A stretch of DNA of 35,823 bases, taken from positions 1 through 35,823 of the forward strand of contig DWYU01000141.1 in NCBI GenBank assembly GCA_019118505.1. Reading direction: 5' to 3'. The notes beneath the pieces were generated by a model. The model worked only from the letters and a program-made list of their open reading frames with translations. It was not told the DNA's origin and did no database searches. Below are positions 22,627 to 30,645 of this stretch, one piece after another (position 1 is the first letter of the stretch; the number at the start of each line of letters is the position of its first letter). This DNA comes from Candidatus Oscillibacter excrementavium. GTDB taxonomy: Bacteria; Bacillota; Clostridia; Oscillospirales; Oscillospiraceae. The position numbers were made by a program, and so were the translations under genes.

Positions 22627-25600
22627 TCAGGCGTCCATCTGGGCAAACCGCATCAGCATCACGGACAGATGCGCCCGGGTCAGGCTGGCCTGCGAGGCGA
22701 ACGTCCCGTCGGCGCGGCCCTTCACAATACCGGTGGCGGCGCACCAGCTGATGCCCTCCGCATAGGCGTTGGGGATGGTGGCGGCGTCCAGGAACTTGCT
22801 CAGATCCACAGACGGCGTCATGTCCTTCCCCTGGAGCTTGGCGTAGCGGGCCAGGATTGTGGCGAACATGCCCCGGGTCAGGGGCCGGTCAGGCGCAAAC
22901 ACGCTGGCGCTGATGCCCCGCATGATCCCCTGCTGGGCGACCCAGGAGATGGCGTCCCGCTGCTGGCTGCGCTCATCCACGTCGGAGAATTGGGTCGTCA
23001 TGGTGCAGTCCGGCTGGCCGGCCAGGTTGTAGATGGCCTGGGCGGCCTCGGCCCGGGTGATGACCTCGCCGCCGCCGAACACATAGGGCTCCTCGCCGGA
23101 GACCAGCTTGTGCTCCGTCACATAGGCCGCGCCGTCGTAGAACCAGTCGCCGCTGTCCACGTCGGTGTAGTCGGTGACCTTCTTGCCGTCCCGGACGGTG
23201 TTGCGGATCTCATAGGTGTCCACAACCTTCCAGTTGTTCCAGGCATCCATCTCCTCCTTCTCGTCGGTGTCGCTGTCAGCGCACTGGTAGGCGGTGCCGG
23301 TGATGGCGTCCTCGGAGATGGTGATGATGGAGAACACCTGCTGGTCCTCGTCATCCACATAGCAGTCGGTGGCGTAGTCGCTGCGGTCCGGCAGGTACTC
23401 ATAGTACTTGTTGCCCACGGTGCCGCCGGTGATGTAGGTGGTGCCGTCGCCGGTGTTGACCTTGATGTCATTGGCGGCGGTGGCCCGGATGTAGATGTGG
23501 TCGTGGCCGTTCAGGAACAGGTCCACGCCCAGGGCGTCGATGGACCACTCGGAGTCGTTGATGAAGTAGTCAATGACCTCGGAGGCCGGATGATTGGAGG
23601 TGTAGGGGCCGGCGTGGGTCAGCATGACGCGCCACTTCTTGTCGGAGTTCTCGTAGCACTTCTTGGCCCACTGGAGCTGCTTGGCGATGATGTCCGCCTT
23701 CTCCTCCGGCGGCGTCACCTCGGTGTTGATGACCACGATGCAGGCATCGCCGTACTCGATGCAGCCGATGGTGTTGTCGAACTCCGTGCCGCTGCCGCCG
23801 CCGGGCATGTTGAACCGCTGGGCGAAGGAGACGAAGCCCCAGTCGCCCTTCATCTCATGGTTGCCGGGGACGGTGATGGTGGGGATGGTGGCGTAGTAGT
23901 CGCCCATGACCTCGAAGCAGGCCTCCCACTCGGTGGCCTTGTAGCCGTCCTGGGTGGTGTCGCCGCCGCTCATGATGAACTCCGGCGTCACCAGAGTGGT
24001 GGCGTAGTCCATGCTCTTCTTGAAGGACATGTAGTCGTCCGTGGAGACGGACTGGGGATCGGAGACGAAGATGAAGGAGAACTCATCGGCGTCCGGCGAG
24101 GTGGGGGCCTTGAAGGTGTGCTCCTCACTCATGAACTGGCCGCCGTCGCCCACCCGGTAGACGTACATGGCGTCGGGCTCCAGGTCCTTCAGCACCGCCT
24201 GGTGGGTAGCCAGCTCCTTCCAGCCGGGGGTCACGGCATCCACGTAGCTGGTGCCGCGGACGGTCTTCCAGCTGCTCTCCCCCTGCTTTTTGTACTGGAT
24301 CACAGAGTTCTTGACCTCCGGCACGGTGATCCAGCTGAACCGCAGGTTCCCCTGGGTGGTGTCCGGGGTCATGGTGATCTGGCTGGGCTCACCCAGGATG
24401 CTGCCGTCATCCACAAAGACCTGGATGGGGGCCGTCTTGTCATAGGGCTTGGTGAGGGTCTGGCCGTCCGCCTGGATCTCCAGGTAGTAGAACAGGTCGC
24501 CCGCCTTGTCAGAGGGCAGATCCACCGTGCAGGTGGTGCCGGAGACCGTCATGGGCAGCTGCTTGGACAGATCGTCCGCAGTGTAGCCGTAGTGCAGCAC
24601 CGCGCCCGTCACGCTGGAGGCGCCCGCCACACGGGCGGTCACGGTTGCCTTGGCGTTCTGATCCACGTCGTTCACGGCCCGGGAGATGATCCGGGGACCG
24701 TCCATGGTAAAGTCCACCGCCTCAAAGATGGCGAGATCATAGCCCTTCAGGATGGGCTGGCGCAGACTGTCGCTCCAGATCCAGGCATTGTTGAAGTCCC
24801 AGCCCAGGTCCACATAGGTCTGCTTCTGGTGCAGGGCGTCCGCGGAGAGGTCCTCCCACTGGATGGGCTGGAAGGCGGGCTCGTTGCCGGCCAGAAGAGT
24901 GCCCTCCCAGGCGATGTTGCCGGAGATGTTGGTGGCCGCCTCGTCGTCCAGCTGGCCCACGATCTTATCCACGTTCTTGGTGCCGGAGATGGAGGTCTGC
25001 GCGGAGACGCAGCCGACGATCCGGTCGCCGGCGTTGAAGGAACCGGCAATGCCGCCGGCGGAGCCGTTCTCGCCATAGGCGCTGACGGTGCCGGCCGCAA
25101 AGCAGTTGCCCACGAAGCCGCCGCCGTCCTGGATGCCGGCCACGCCGCCCACGTCATAGGGGGCCTCCAGGTCCGCGTTGATGTAGCAGTTCTCCACGTG
25201 GCCGATGATGGGGCCCTCGCCCTCCTTCACCTTTCCGGCGATGCCGCCGCTGGTGTGGGAGTTGGACAGGTCATCCACCCAAACGTGGCCGGTGACCACG
25301 CAGCCGGTAATGGTGCCGTAGGTGACGCCGGCGATGCCGCCCACGTTCTGCTGGCCCCGGATCTCGCAGTTGATCATGGCCACGTTCTTCACATAGGCCT
25401 GGTCATTCTCGTTGCCCACATAGCCGAACAGGCCCACGTACTTCTTGGGGTAGTCGATGGTCAGGTTGCGGATCACATGGTACTGGCCGTCGAAGGTCCC
25501 CAAATAGCCCTCCTCCTTCTCGGAGGCGATGGGCCGGAAGCCCTCCCAGCCGGCCATGTCGATGTCCGCTGTCAGCACATAGTCCCCGTCCCGGGGCGCG

Positions 25601-25806
25601 CCCTCCTTCCAGGTGCCGGAGAGGTACATCAGCTGGGCGGGGGTGCTGATCTCATAGACGTCCTTCGCGGCGTTGTATACAGGCGCCACAGCGTCCTCAG
25701 GCCCCTTTGCCGCCGCTGTCGTCACCAGCAGCGAGGAGGCCATCGCAATACACAGGAGCAGGCTTAACAGCCGTTTTCGGGTCTGCCGGAGGGATCGTCT
25801 ACACAT
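22627..25806 (-). CDS. SLH-anchored purple-acid-phosphatase-like exoenzyme with GLUG repeats
   Basis: This is a 1059-residue secreted protein. A signal peptide (RKRLLSLLLCIAMASSLL, cut near TTAAA) is followed by GLUG-type repeats at about residues 100-320 (e.g. 'YVGLFGYVGNEND', 'NVGGIAGVTYGTITGC'). Next come an Ig/Fn3-like stretch and a purple-acid-phosphatase N-domain and catalytic domain (about 475-800). Metal-site motifs in order are SDPQ (near 582), GGDTTQDG (614), PGNHEMKG (647), LTHAGPY (729) and NGHDHIY (765), matching the five-motif dimetal phosphoesterase fold. Three SLH repeats (882-1059) should hold it on the cell wall. Start at 25806 rather than 25884, because the signal peptide begins there and AAGGGG lies upstream. 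A LacI-type operator lies just after its promoter. It probably releases phosphate from organic phosphates outside the cell, with a PiT permease nearby. Confidence 0.92.
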   Translation of the reverse strand: MCRRSLRQTRKRLLSLLLCIAMASSLLVTTAAAKGPEDAVAPVYNAAKDVYEISTPAQLMYLSGTWKEGAPRDGDYVLTADIDMAGWEGFRPIASEKEEGYLGTFDGQYHVIRNLTIDYPKKYVGLFGYVGNENDQAYVKNVAMINCEIRGQQNVGGIAGVTYGTITGCVVTGHVWVDDLSNSHTSGGIAGKVKEGEGPIIGHVENCYINADLEAPYDVGGVAGIQDGGGFVGNCFAAGTVSAYGENGSAGGIAGSFNAGDRIVGCVSAQTSISGTKNVDKIVGQLDDEAATNISGNIAWEGTLLAGNEPAFQPIQWEDLSADALHQKQTYVDLGWDFNNAWIWSDSLRQPILKGYDLAIFEAVDFTMDGPRIISRAVNDVDQNAKATVTARVAGASSVTGAVLHYGYTADDLSKQLPMTVSGTTCTVDLPSDKAGDLFYYLEIQADGQTLTKPYDKTAPIQVFVDDGSILGEPSQITMTPDTTQGNLRFSWITVPEVKNSVIQYKKQGESSWKTVRGTSYVDAVTPGWKELATHQAVLKDLEPDAMYVYRVGDGGQFMSEEHTFKAPTSPDADEFSFIFVSDPQSVSTDDYMSFKKSMDYATTLVTPEFIMSGGDTTQDGYKATEWEACFEVMGDYYATIPTITVPGNHEMKGDWGFVSFAQRFNMPGGGSGTEFDNTIGCIEYGDACIVVINTEVTPPEEKADIIAKQLQWAKKCYENSDKKWRVMLTHAGPYTSNHPASEVIDYFINDSEWSIDALGVDLFLNGHDHIYIRATAANDIKVNTGDGTTYITGGTVGNKYYEYLPDRSDYATDCYVDDEDQQVFSIITISEDAITGTAYQCADSDTDEKEEMDAWNNWKVVDTYEIRNTVRDGKKVTDYTDVDSGDWFYDGAAYVTEHKLVSGEEPYVFGGGEVITRAEAAQAIYNLAGQPDCTMTTQFSDVDERSQQRDAISWVAQQGIMRGISASVFAPDRPLTRGMFATILARYAKLQGKDMTPSVDLSKFLDAATIPNAYAEGISWCAATGIVKGRADGTFASQASLTRAHLSVMLMRFAQMDA

Positions 25807-25855
25807 AAAAATTCCCCTTTCCAAATATTGAATTTTCGCAGATTCCCATTTTTTC

Positions 25856-25867
25856 GAAAACGCTTGC
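25856..25867. promoter_or_regulatory. LacI-type operator 1 (exophosphatase)
   Basis: GAAAACGCTTGC matches the near-palindrome GCAAACGTTTGC. It sits about 10-20 bases downstream of the predicted transcription start, a typical repressor position. Confidence 0.7.
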
Positions 25868-25882
25868 GTATCTGCTATTTTC

Positions 25883-25911
25883 AATATATACCCACTCCGT
25901 CAGAATATCAA
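25883..25911 (-). promoter_or_regulatory. Promoter of the exophosphatase gene
   Basis: On the minus strand TTGATA and TATATT are separated by 17 bases. The whole gap 25807-26146 is AT-rich and holds this promoter, two operators and the terminator of the reductase gene; no gene is seen in it. Confidence 0.7.
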
Positions 25912-26019
25912 TGAATTTTTTCTGAGTTTTATGCAATATTGTTAGATTCGTCCAATGCATTTTTTATTTTTTGTGTTATTTGCTATCTTACCAGATCCTC
26001 GCCAAATGTGTGAATTTGC

Positions 26020-26031
26020 GCAAACGTTTTA
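26020..26031. promoter_or_regulatory. LacI-type operator 2 (upstream of exophosphatase)
   Basis: GCAAACGTTTTA has a perfect left half and core. It lies 164 bases from operator 1 and upstream of the same promoter, so it may be an auxiliary site for DNA looping. Confidence 0.55.
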
Positions 26032-26097
26032 CCATTTCTGGTGCTGTCCTGTCTGTCGGACAGGGGCCCCGGGGAACCGTCCGCTATTGGCCGAGCC

Positions 26098-26131
26098 AAA
26101 AAATGAGCGCGCAGGCGGCCCCCGCGCGCTC
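26098..26131 (-). terminator. Terminator after the aldo/keto reductase gene
   Basis: GAGCGCGC / GCGCGCTC with an 11-base loop is followed by ATTTTTT on the minus strand, 16 bases past the reductase stop. Confidence 0.75.
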
Positions 26132-26146
26132 TCCGCACCATCGTTT

Positions 26147-27295
26147 TTATGCGCCGAACACCTCTGCCGCCCGGCGCATATTCTCTATCACCGGGACGCC
26201 GAAGGGACAGCGTTTCTCGCAGGCCCCGCAGGCGAGGCACTCTCCGCCGTGGTGGGGCAGCACCGCGTAGTGCTCCCGCACGGTCTCCGGCACCTCTCCC
26301 TGGGCCCGGGCCAGGTTCAGGAACTTGGTGACGTTGGCCACGTCGATCCCTGCCGGGCAGGGTGCGCAGTGGCCGCAGTACATGCAGTGGCCCACCCAGC
26401 TGATCCTGGGCAGGGCGGCCAGGGCGGCGGCGTAGTCCCGCTCTGCCTCCGGGGCCTCCTCATAGGCGATGCTGGTTTTCAGCTCCTCCAGCGTGCGTGC
26501 CCCGGACATGACGGAGGCCACGGCGGGCCGGGTCAGAGCGTAGTGAAGGCACTGATAGAGGGTCAGGGCCCTCCCCGCCGGGGAGAGCTCAGCGTTGAGG
26601 AGATCCCCGCCTCCGAATGCCTTCATCACCGTGATGCCCACCCCCAGCCGCTGGCAGGTCTCATACAGGGCCTGCCGCTGGGGATCCATGTTCACCAGGG
26701 GCTGTTGGTAATTCTTCTCGTTCCACAGCTGCTCCACGTCCTCCCCCGCCGGCTGGAGGTCGTAGCAGGGGTTGACGGAGAACATCAGCACCTCGATGGC
26801 GCCGCTGTTCACCGCCTCCAGAGCCACCTCCGGATTGTGGCTGGAGAGGCCGATGGCCCGGATCACCCCCTGGGCCTTCAGCTGCCGGGCGTAGTCCAGG
26901 ACGCCGTTGGCGCGCACCGTCTCCCAGTCCGCCAGGGAGTCCACGTAGTGGATCATGCCGATCTCCGCGTGGTCCGTCTCCAGCCGCCGGAGCTGGTCCG
27001 CAAAGCCCTCCTTCACCTCCGCCAGATCCCGGGTGCGCTTGTACTGGCCGTCCTTCCAGATGGTGCACAGATGGGCCTGGAGTATGAACTTCTCCCGCCG
27101 GCCACGCAGGGCCCGTCCCAGATTGGAGCGGAACTCCGGATTGGGGGCGTACAGGTCGATGCAGTTGACCCCGCCCGCCTCCATGGCATCCACCAGTTCC
27201 TCCACCTGCTCATAGGGCTTGTCCACAAAGCCCTCGCAGCCCATGCCGATCTCGCTGACCCGCAGGCCGGTCCGGCCCAGCTGACGATATTCCAT
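26147..27295 (-). CDS. Aldo/keto reductase fused to a 4Fe-4S ferredoxin domain
   Basis: This is a 382-residue oxidoreductase. Residues 1-280 are an aldo/keto reductase TIM barrel ('EYRQLGRTGLRVSEIGMGC', 'NCIDLYAPNPEFRSNLGRAL', 'IGLSSHNPEVALEAV'). The C-terminal 80 residues carry two cysteine clusters, CMYCGHCAPCP and CLACGACEKRCPFG, as in 4Fe-4S ferredoxins, so electrons may come from ferredoxin rather than NADPH. This fusion is known in anaerobes (COG1453 type). Start at 27295: GGAGG lies 9 bases upstream, and the barrel begins there; the ORF-track start adds 41 unrelated codons. It is divergent from the PiT permease, with LacI-type operators in the shared region. The substrate is unknown. 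Confidence 0.92.
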   Translation of the reverse strand: MEYRQLGRTGLRVSEIGMGCEGFVDKPYEQVEELVDAMEAGGVNCIDLYAPNPEFRSNLGRALRGRREKFILQAHLCTIWKDGQYKRTRDLAEVKEGFADQLRRLETDHAEIGMIHYVDSLADWETVRANGVLDYARQLKAQGVIRAIGLSSHNPEVALEAVNSGAIEVLMFSVNPCYDLQPAGEDVEQLWNEKNYQQPLVNMDPQRQALYETCQRLGVGITVMKAFGGGDLLNAELSPAGRALTLYQCLHYALTRPAVASVMSGARTLEELKTSIAYEEAPEAERDYAAALAALPRISWVGHCMYCGHCAPCPAGIDVANVTKFLNLARAQGEVPETVREHYAVLPHHGGECLACGACEKRCPFGVPVIENMRRAAEVFGA

Positions 27296-27414
27296 ATGTC
27301 GTTCCTCCCAACAGGCTTGTATGGTTTTCAGTTTACCGCATTTTGCAGTGCCTTGCAACGGGGCGGAAATCCGCCGGGCACCGGAAACAGGCCCTTGATT
27401 CCCGCGGCTGATGT

Positions 27415-27426
27415 GCAAACGTTTTA
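27415..27426. promoter_or_regulatory. LacI-type operator 3 (reductase/permease intergenic)
   Basis: GCAAACGTTTTA is identical to operator 2 and lies about 120 bases before the reductase start. The 301-base gap between the two divergent genes holds this site, the permease promoter and operator 4; no clear reductase promoter stood out. Confidence 0.6.
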
Positions 27427-27502
27427 GTTGTTACTTTTCACAATTTCGCTTTCGAAAATCTTGCTATCCTGCATAAGATTTTTGCTTATCTCCTGTGAGA
27501 TA

Positions 27503-27531
27503 TTGACTTTCCGCGCTGTTTGTTCCATACT
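27503..27531 (+). promoter_or_regulatory. Promoter of the PiT permease operon
   Basis: TTGACT and CATACT are separated by 17 bases. Operator 4 lies about 30 bases past the predicted start site. Confidence 0.65.
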
Positions 27532-27567
27532 TTGAAAAAAGCGGCTTTCTTTTTTTGTCCGTATTTC

Positions 27568-27579
27568 GAAAACGTTTGC
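27568..27579. promoter_or_regulatory. LacI-type operator 4 (PiT permease)
   Basis: GAAAACGTTTGC matches 11 of 12 positions of GCAAACGTTTGC. It directly precedes the AGGAGGG ribosome site of the permease gene. Confidence 0.7.
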
Positions 27580-27596
27580 GATCAGGAGGGATTTGG

Positions 27597-28616
27597 TTGT
27601 TGTCCACGGTTTCTTTCTGCGTCTTAACGTGTCTGGTCTTTGTCTTTACCTATGTGAACGGCTTCCACGACGGCTGCAATGTGGTGGCAACGCTGATCGC
27701 CAGCCGCGCCATGAAGCCTCATCCGGCCCTGGCCTGGGCGGCCGTCGTGGAATTTCTCTCCCCGCTGGCCATTCTGGTGGTGGGGGCCAGCGTCTCCGGC
27801 ACCATCCAAAAGCTGGTGGGCGAGTCGTTCTACACCGCCCCCGGGACCCAGAGCACGGCCCTGGCCTTCATCACCGCCGGGATCCTGGCCGCGATCGCCT
27901 GGAACCTCACCACCTGGAAGTTCGGGATCCCCGCCTCGTCCTCCCACTCCCTGATCGGCGGCGTGGTGGGAGCCGGGCTGGCCGCCTTTGGAACCGGTGC
28001 CATCGCCTGGTCGTATTTCTGGGGCCGGGTGGTGCTGATGATCTTCCTGACGCCGGCGGTCAGCTTCTGCCTGGGCTTTCTCATCCTGAAGCTGCTGCTG
28101 CGGCTGACCCGCCACGCGGGGGTGGGCGTCAACAAGTTCTTTACATACGCCCAGTGGGTCAACATGACCTTCCTGGCCTTCAACCACTCTTTCAACGACT
28201 CCCAGAAATCCATCGGCATCATCCTGATCCTGATCGGCATCTACGGCGGAGACGTCTCCGGGATCCCCCTCTGGTCGATCCTCTGCGCGGCAGCCTGCCT
28301 GGCCTGCGGCATCGCCTTCGGCGGCTTCAAGATCATCAAGACCGTGGGCACCGGCATCTACAAGGTCCAGCCCATCCACTCCTTCGCCTCCCAGCTCACT
28401 GCCGGGTCCGTGATTCTGGCCTCTTCCCTGCTGGGGGCGCCGGTGTCTGCCAGCCAGATCGTCTCCTCCTCCATCATGGGGGTGGGCGCGGCGGAGCATT
28501 ACAAGTCCGTCCACTGGCTGGTGGCAAAGCGGATCCTCCTCTCCTGGTTCATCACCATCCCCATCGCCGGGGCCCTGGGCGCGCTGCTCTACCTGCTGTT
28601 CTCTCTGATTTTCTAA
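27597..28616 (+). CDS. PiT-family inorganic phosphate permease
   Basis: This is a 339-residue membrane protein of the PiT family (proton- or sodium-coupled phosphate uptake). It has the two inverted family signatures: 'YVNGFHDGCNVVATLIASRAM' (trimmed) near the N terminus and 'AFNHSFNDSQKSIGII' in the second half. 'GIPASSSHSLIGGVVGAGLA' and 'GAPVSASQIVSSSIMGVGAA' are the matching repeat partners. I start it at the TTG at 27597, 7 bases after GGAGG. The ORF-track start at 27555 would translate across operator 4. The next gene, 23 bases on, encodes the DUF47 partner usual for PiT operons. Repression by the nearby LacI regulator is inferred from operator 4. Confidence 0.93.
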   Translation: MLSTVSFCVLTCLVFVFTYVNGFHDGCNVVATLIASRAMKPHPALAWAAVVEFLSPLAILVVGASVSGTIQKLVGESFYTAPGTQSTALAFITAGILAAIAWNLTTWKFGIPASSSHSLIGGVVGAGLAAFGTGAIAWSYFWGRVVLMIFLTPAVSFCLGFLILKLLLRLTRHAGVGVNKFFTYAQWVNMTFLAFNHSFNDSQKSIGIILILIGIYGGDVSGIPLWSILCAAACLACGIAFGGFKIIKTVGTGIYKVQPIHSFASQLTAGSVILASSLLGAPVSASQIVSSSIMGVGAAEHYKSVHWLVAKRILLSWFITIPIAGALGALLYLLFSLIF

Positions 28617-28639
28617 TTTGCAAAGGAGGCCTTTCAAAA

Positions 28640-29245
28640 ATGCAAATCCGCAAGCGAAAGGGAAGTCTCAATTTTTACAGTCTGCTGATCCAACAGATGG
28701 AGGTGATCCGGGACGCGGTGGAGGCCCTCTGCCAATACTGCGCGGAGCCCACCCAGGAAAAGGGAGACTTTGTCAAGACCAAGGAGAAGGAGGCAGACGC
28801 CGTCCGCCGGGAGCTGGTGGAGGACATCAACCGCACCTTCATCACCCCCATCGACCGGGAGGACCTGTTCCGCCTGTCCTCCTCCGTGGACGATCTGGCG
28901 GACTACGCCTGGACCACGGTGAAGGAGCTGCGGATCTATGAGATCGAGCCGGACGAGCACCTCCAGCAGATGGCCGGCACCCTGCTGGAAATGGCCAACG
29001 GCCTGCTGGTCTGCATGGAAAATCTGGAGAAGAACCAGGCCAAGGTCTATGAGGAGGCCACCCGGGTCAAGAAGCTGGAAAACACCCTGAACGTCCAGTT
29101 CCACCGGTCCATCGCGGAGCTCTTCTCCTCGGATGACCTGAAGAAGATCCTGAAGTACCGGGAGATCTACAGCCACATGAACCATGCCTCGGACAAGGGG
29201 GATGCCAGTGCCGACATCCTGCTGGATATTATCGTGAAGCTCTGA
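28640..29245 (+). CDS. DUF47/PhoU-like phosphate transport accessory protein
   Basis: This is a 201-residue all-helical protein of the DUF47 (TIGR00153) family, related to PhoU and normally encoded next to PiT permeases. It has the conserved early acidic helix ('KTKEKEADAVRRELVEDIN'), 'TFITPIDREDLFRLSSSVDD' and 'LADYAWTTVKELRIYEI', with negatively charged metal-binding faces as in PhoU. AAGGAGG precedes the ATG by 10 bases. It is probably cytoplasmic and adjusts or restrains phosphate uptake by its partner. Its gene ends in a bidirectional terminator that separates it from the convergent lacI-type gene. Confidence 0.93.
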   Translation: MQIRKRKGSLNFYSLLIQQMEVIRDAVEALCQYCAEPTQEKGDFVKTKEKEADAVRRELVEDINRTFITPIDREDLFRLSSSVDDLADYAWTTVKELRIYEIEPDEHLQQMAGTLLEMANGLLVCMENLEKNQAKVYEEATRVKKLENTLNVQFHRSIAELFSSDDLKKILKYREIYSHMNHASDKGDASADILLDIIVKL

Positions 29246-29273
29246 CGCCTCCCTCTTCCCGGAGCCTGCCGCC

Positions 29274-29304
29274 AAAAAAGCACCGCCCGCCGGCGGTGCT
29301 TTTT
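29274..29304. terminator. Bidirectional terminator between DUF47 and lacI-type genes
   Basis: GCACCGCC / GGCGGTGC with loop CGCC is flanked by an A run on the left and a T run on the right, so it serves both convergent genes. Confidence 0.9.
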
Positions 29305-29319
29305 CTGTGTGTCCCGTCC

Positions 29320-30324
29320 CTATGTCAGCGGGCGGCAGGTCCCGCGCTGGACCAGACTGGGCATCAGAATCTGGTGGACATAGCCCTGGGTCCCCTTTTC
29401 GATCTTGTCCAGCAGCATCTCCACCGCCTGGACGGCCATGTCCTTTTTCGGCTGCTCAATGGTGGTGAGGTCGATGCGCGGCAGCGCAGTGGAGGGGATG
29501 TTGTCAAAGCCGATGAGGGAGAGATCCTCCGGGATACGGATGTGGAGCTCGTCGGCCGCCTTCAGGATGCCCAGCGCGTTGGAGTCCGTGGAGGCGAAGA
29601 TCGCCGTGTAGTCGATGGGCTTTGCGAACAGCTCCTTGGCCAGCTGATAGCCGTTCTCGATGGAGGACCGGGCAAAGTCGCTGTGGTGGATCCGGGGCTC
29701 CAGGCCGAATTGCTGGCAGGCCCGCAGATACCCCTCCGCCCGGAGCTGATGGGTGGTGGAGTTCCGGCAGCCGAAGTACAGGATGTCCCGGTGGCCCAGG
29801 CCGTAGAGGTACTCCACCCCCAGATAGGTGCCCCGGCTGTTGTCCACGGACACATAGCTCTGGGGCTGGTCCCGCAGGTTCTCGCTGAGAAACACCGCGG
29901 GGATCTGCTCCAGCAGCGGGGCGATCTTCTCATAGGTGGCAGGAGACTGGGGGACGATCAGGATGCCGTCCACCCGCCGGCCCAGCAGCAGCTTGAACAC
30001 CATCTCCTCCTGCTTCAAATCCGGCTCCGAGTCGCACAGCATGATGTTGTAGCCCCGGGCCCGGGCGCTCATCTCCACATAGTAGGCCAGCTGGGACATG
30101 AACTCATTTTCAATGGCCGGTACCACCAGCCCCAGGAGATCCGTCTTTTTCATCACCATGGAGCGGGCCACATAGTTCCCCGTATACCCCATCTCGTCGC
30201 ACAGGCGGACGATCCGCTCCCGCGTGCTCTTTCCGATCTGGCTGCTTCCCGACAGAGCCCGGGATACCGTTGCATAAGAGACACCGGCGGCCTTGGCCAC
30301 ATCCTTCAGTGTCACGTTTTTCAT
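29320..30324 (-). CDS. LacI-family transcriptional regulator
   Basis: This is a 334-residue LacI/GalR regulator. The N terminus is the classic helix-turn-helix plus hinge helix ('VTLKDVAKAAGVSYATVSRA', 'RIVRLCDEMGYTGNYVARSM'). The rest is a periplasmic-binding-like domain with the usual 'LLGLVVPAIENEF', 'VDGILIVPQSP' and 'LSLIGFDNIPSTALPRIDLT'. Start at 30324 with AGGA upstream; an in-frame Met at 30342 is possible, and the longer ORF-track start is rejected because it would cover operator 5. It should bind palindromes with a central CG, and six such sites lie within 5 kb on both sides, one of them before its own gene. The effector is not known; the targets suggest a phosphate-related or sugar-phosphate signal. 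Confidence 0.95.
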   Translation of the reverse strand: MKNVTLKDVAKAAGVSYATVSRALSGSSQIGKSTRERIVRLCDEMGYTGNYVARSMVMKKTDLLGLVVPAIENEFMSQLAYYVEMSARARGYNIMLCDSEPDLKQEEMVFKLLLGRRVDGILIVPQSPATYEKIAPLLEQIPAVFLSENLRDQPQSYVSVDNSRGTYLGVEYLYGLGHRDILYFGCRNSTTHQLRAEGYLRACQQFGLEPRIHHSDFARSSIENGYQLAKELFAKPIDYTAIFASTDSNALGILKAADELHIRIPEDLSLIGFDNIPSTALPRIDLTTIEQPKKDMAVQAVEMLLDKIEKGTQGYVHQILMPSLVQRGTCRPLT

Positions 30325-30370
30325 GATCTCTGTCCTTTCCATCGGTCCATGCCTGAGCCGGTTCTGTTGC

Positions 30371-30382
30371 GTAAACGTTTCC
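30371..30382. promoter_or_regulatory. LacI-type operator 5 (lacI autoregulation)
   Basis: GTAAACGTTTCC, within CGTAAACGTTTCCG, lies about 50 bases downstream of the predicted lacI promoter start and 46 bases before its ATG. Confidence 0.65.
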
Positions 30383-30436
30383 GTTTTGATGCTGTTAAGA
30401 TCCATCGAACTGTCGATTTCTCTGATCTTATTGAAC

Positions 30437-30465
30437 AGCATATAGAATTTTCTCAAACTTGTCAA
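30437..30465 (-). promoter_or_regulatory. Promoter of the lacI-type gene
   Basis: On the minus strand TTGACA and TATGCT are separated by 17 bases. It is divergent from the mutase-like gene. Confidence 0.7.
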
Positions 30466-30534
30466 TATCTCTGAAAAATTTTATAATATAGTGATTCCTC
30501 CAAATCTACCGAAGATTCTTTGGCAGGCGCCGAC

Positions 30535-30564
30535 TTGACAAATGACAGGCGGATATTCTAAAAT
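30535..30564 (+). promoter_or_regulatory. Promoter of the permuted mutase gene
   Basis: TTGACA and TAAAAT are separated by 18 bases, about 80 bases before the ATG; operator 6 follows it. Confidence 0.7.
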
Positions 30565-30580
30565 AAAATCAGAAAAATCC

Positions 30581-30592
30581 GCAAACGTTTGC
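30581..30592. promoter_or_regulatory. LacI-type operator 6 (permuted mutase), perfect palindrome
   Basis: GCAAACGTTTGC is a perfect 12-base palindrome placed about 10-20 bases past the predicted transcription start. It is the best of the six sites, 210 bases from operator 5 centre to centre. Confidence 0.8.
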
Positions 30593-30645
30593 AATACTCG
30601 GCTGTCCGCTGTAAAGACGGCCGGAAACATGAGGGAGGTCTTTTG

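Noticed and set aside
22669-25767. 1032-residue plus-strand ORF antisense to the exophosphatase gene
   Set aside because: It has no domain, no signal and a composition of Val/Gly/His/Asp-rich shadow type; the minus-strand gene has clear motifs.
27541-27560. A-rich/T-rich stretch GAAAAAAGCGGCTTTCTTTTTTT as a terminator
   Set aside because: The stem is short and AT-only apart from a few pairs, and it lies just after the PiT promoter where a terminator makes little sense without an aptamer.
25855-30592. The six palindromes as simple CcpA cre sites
   Set aside because: They resemble cre, so this is not excluded, but their clustering around one lacI-type gene, including its own leader, favours the local regulator.
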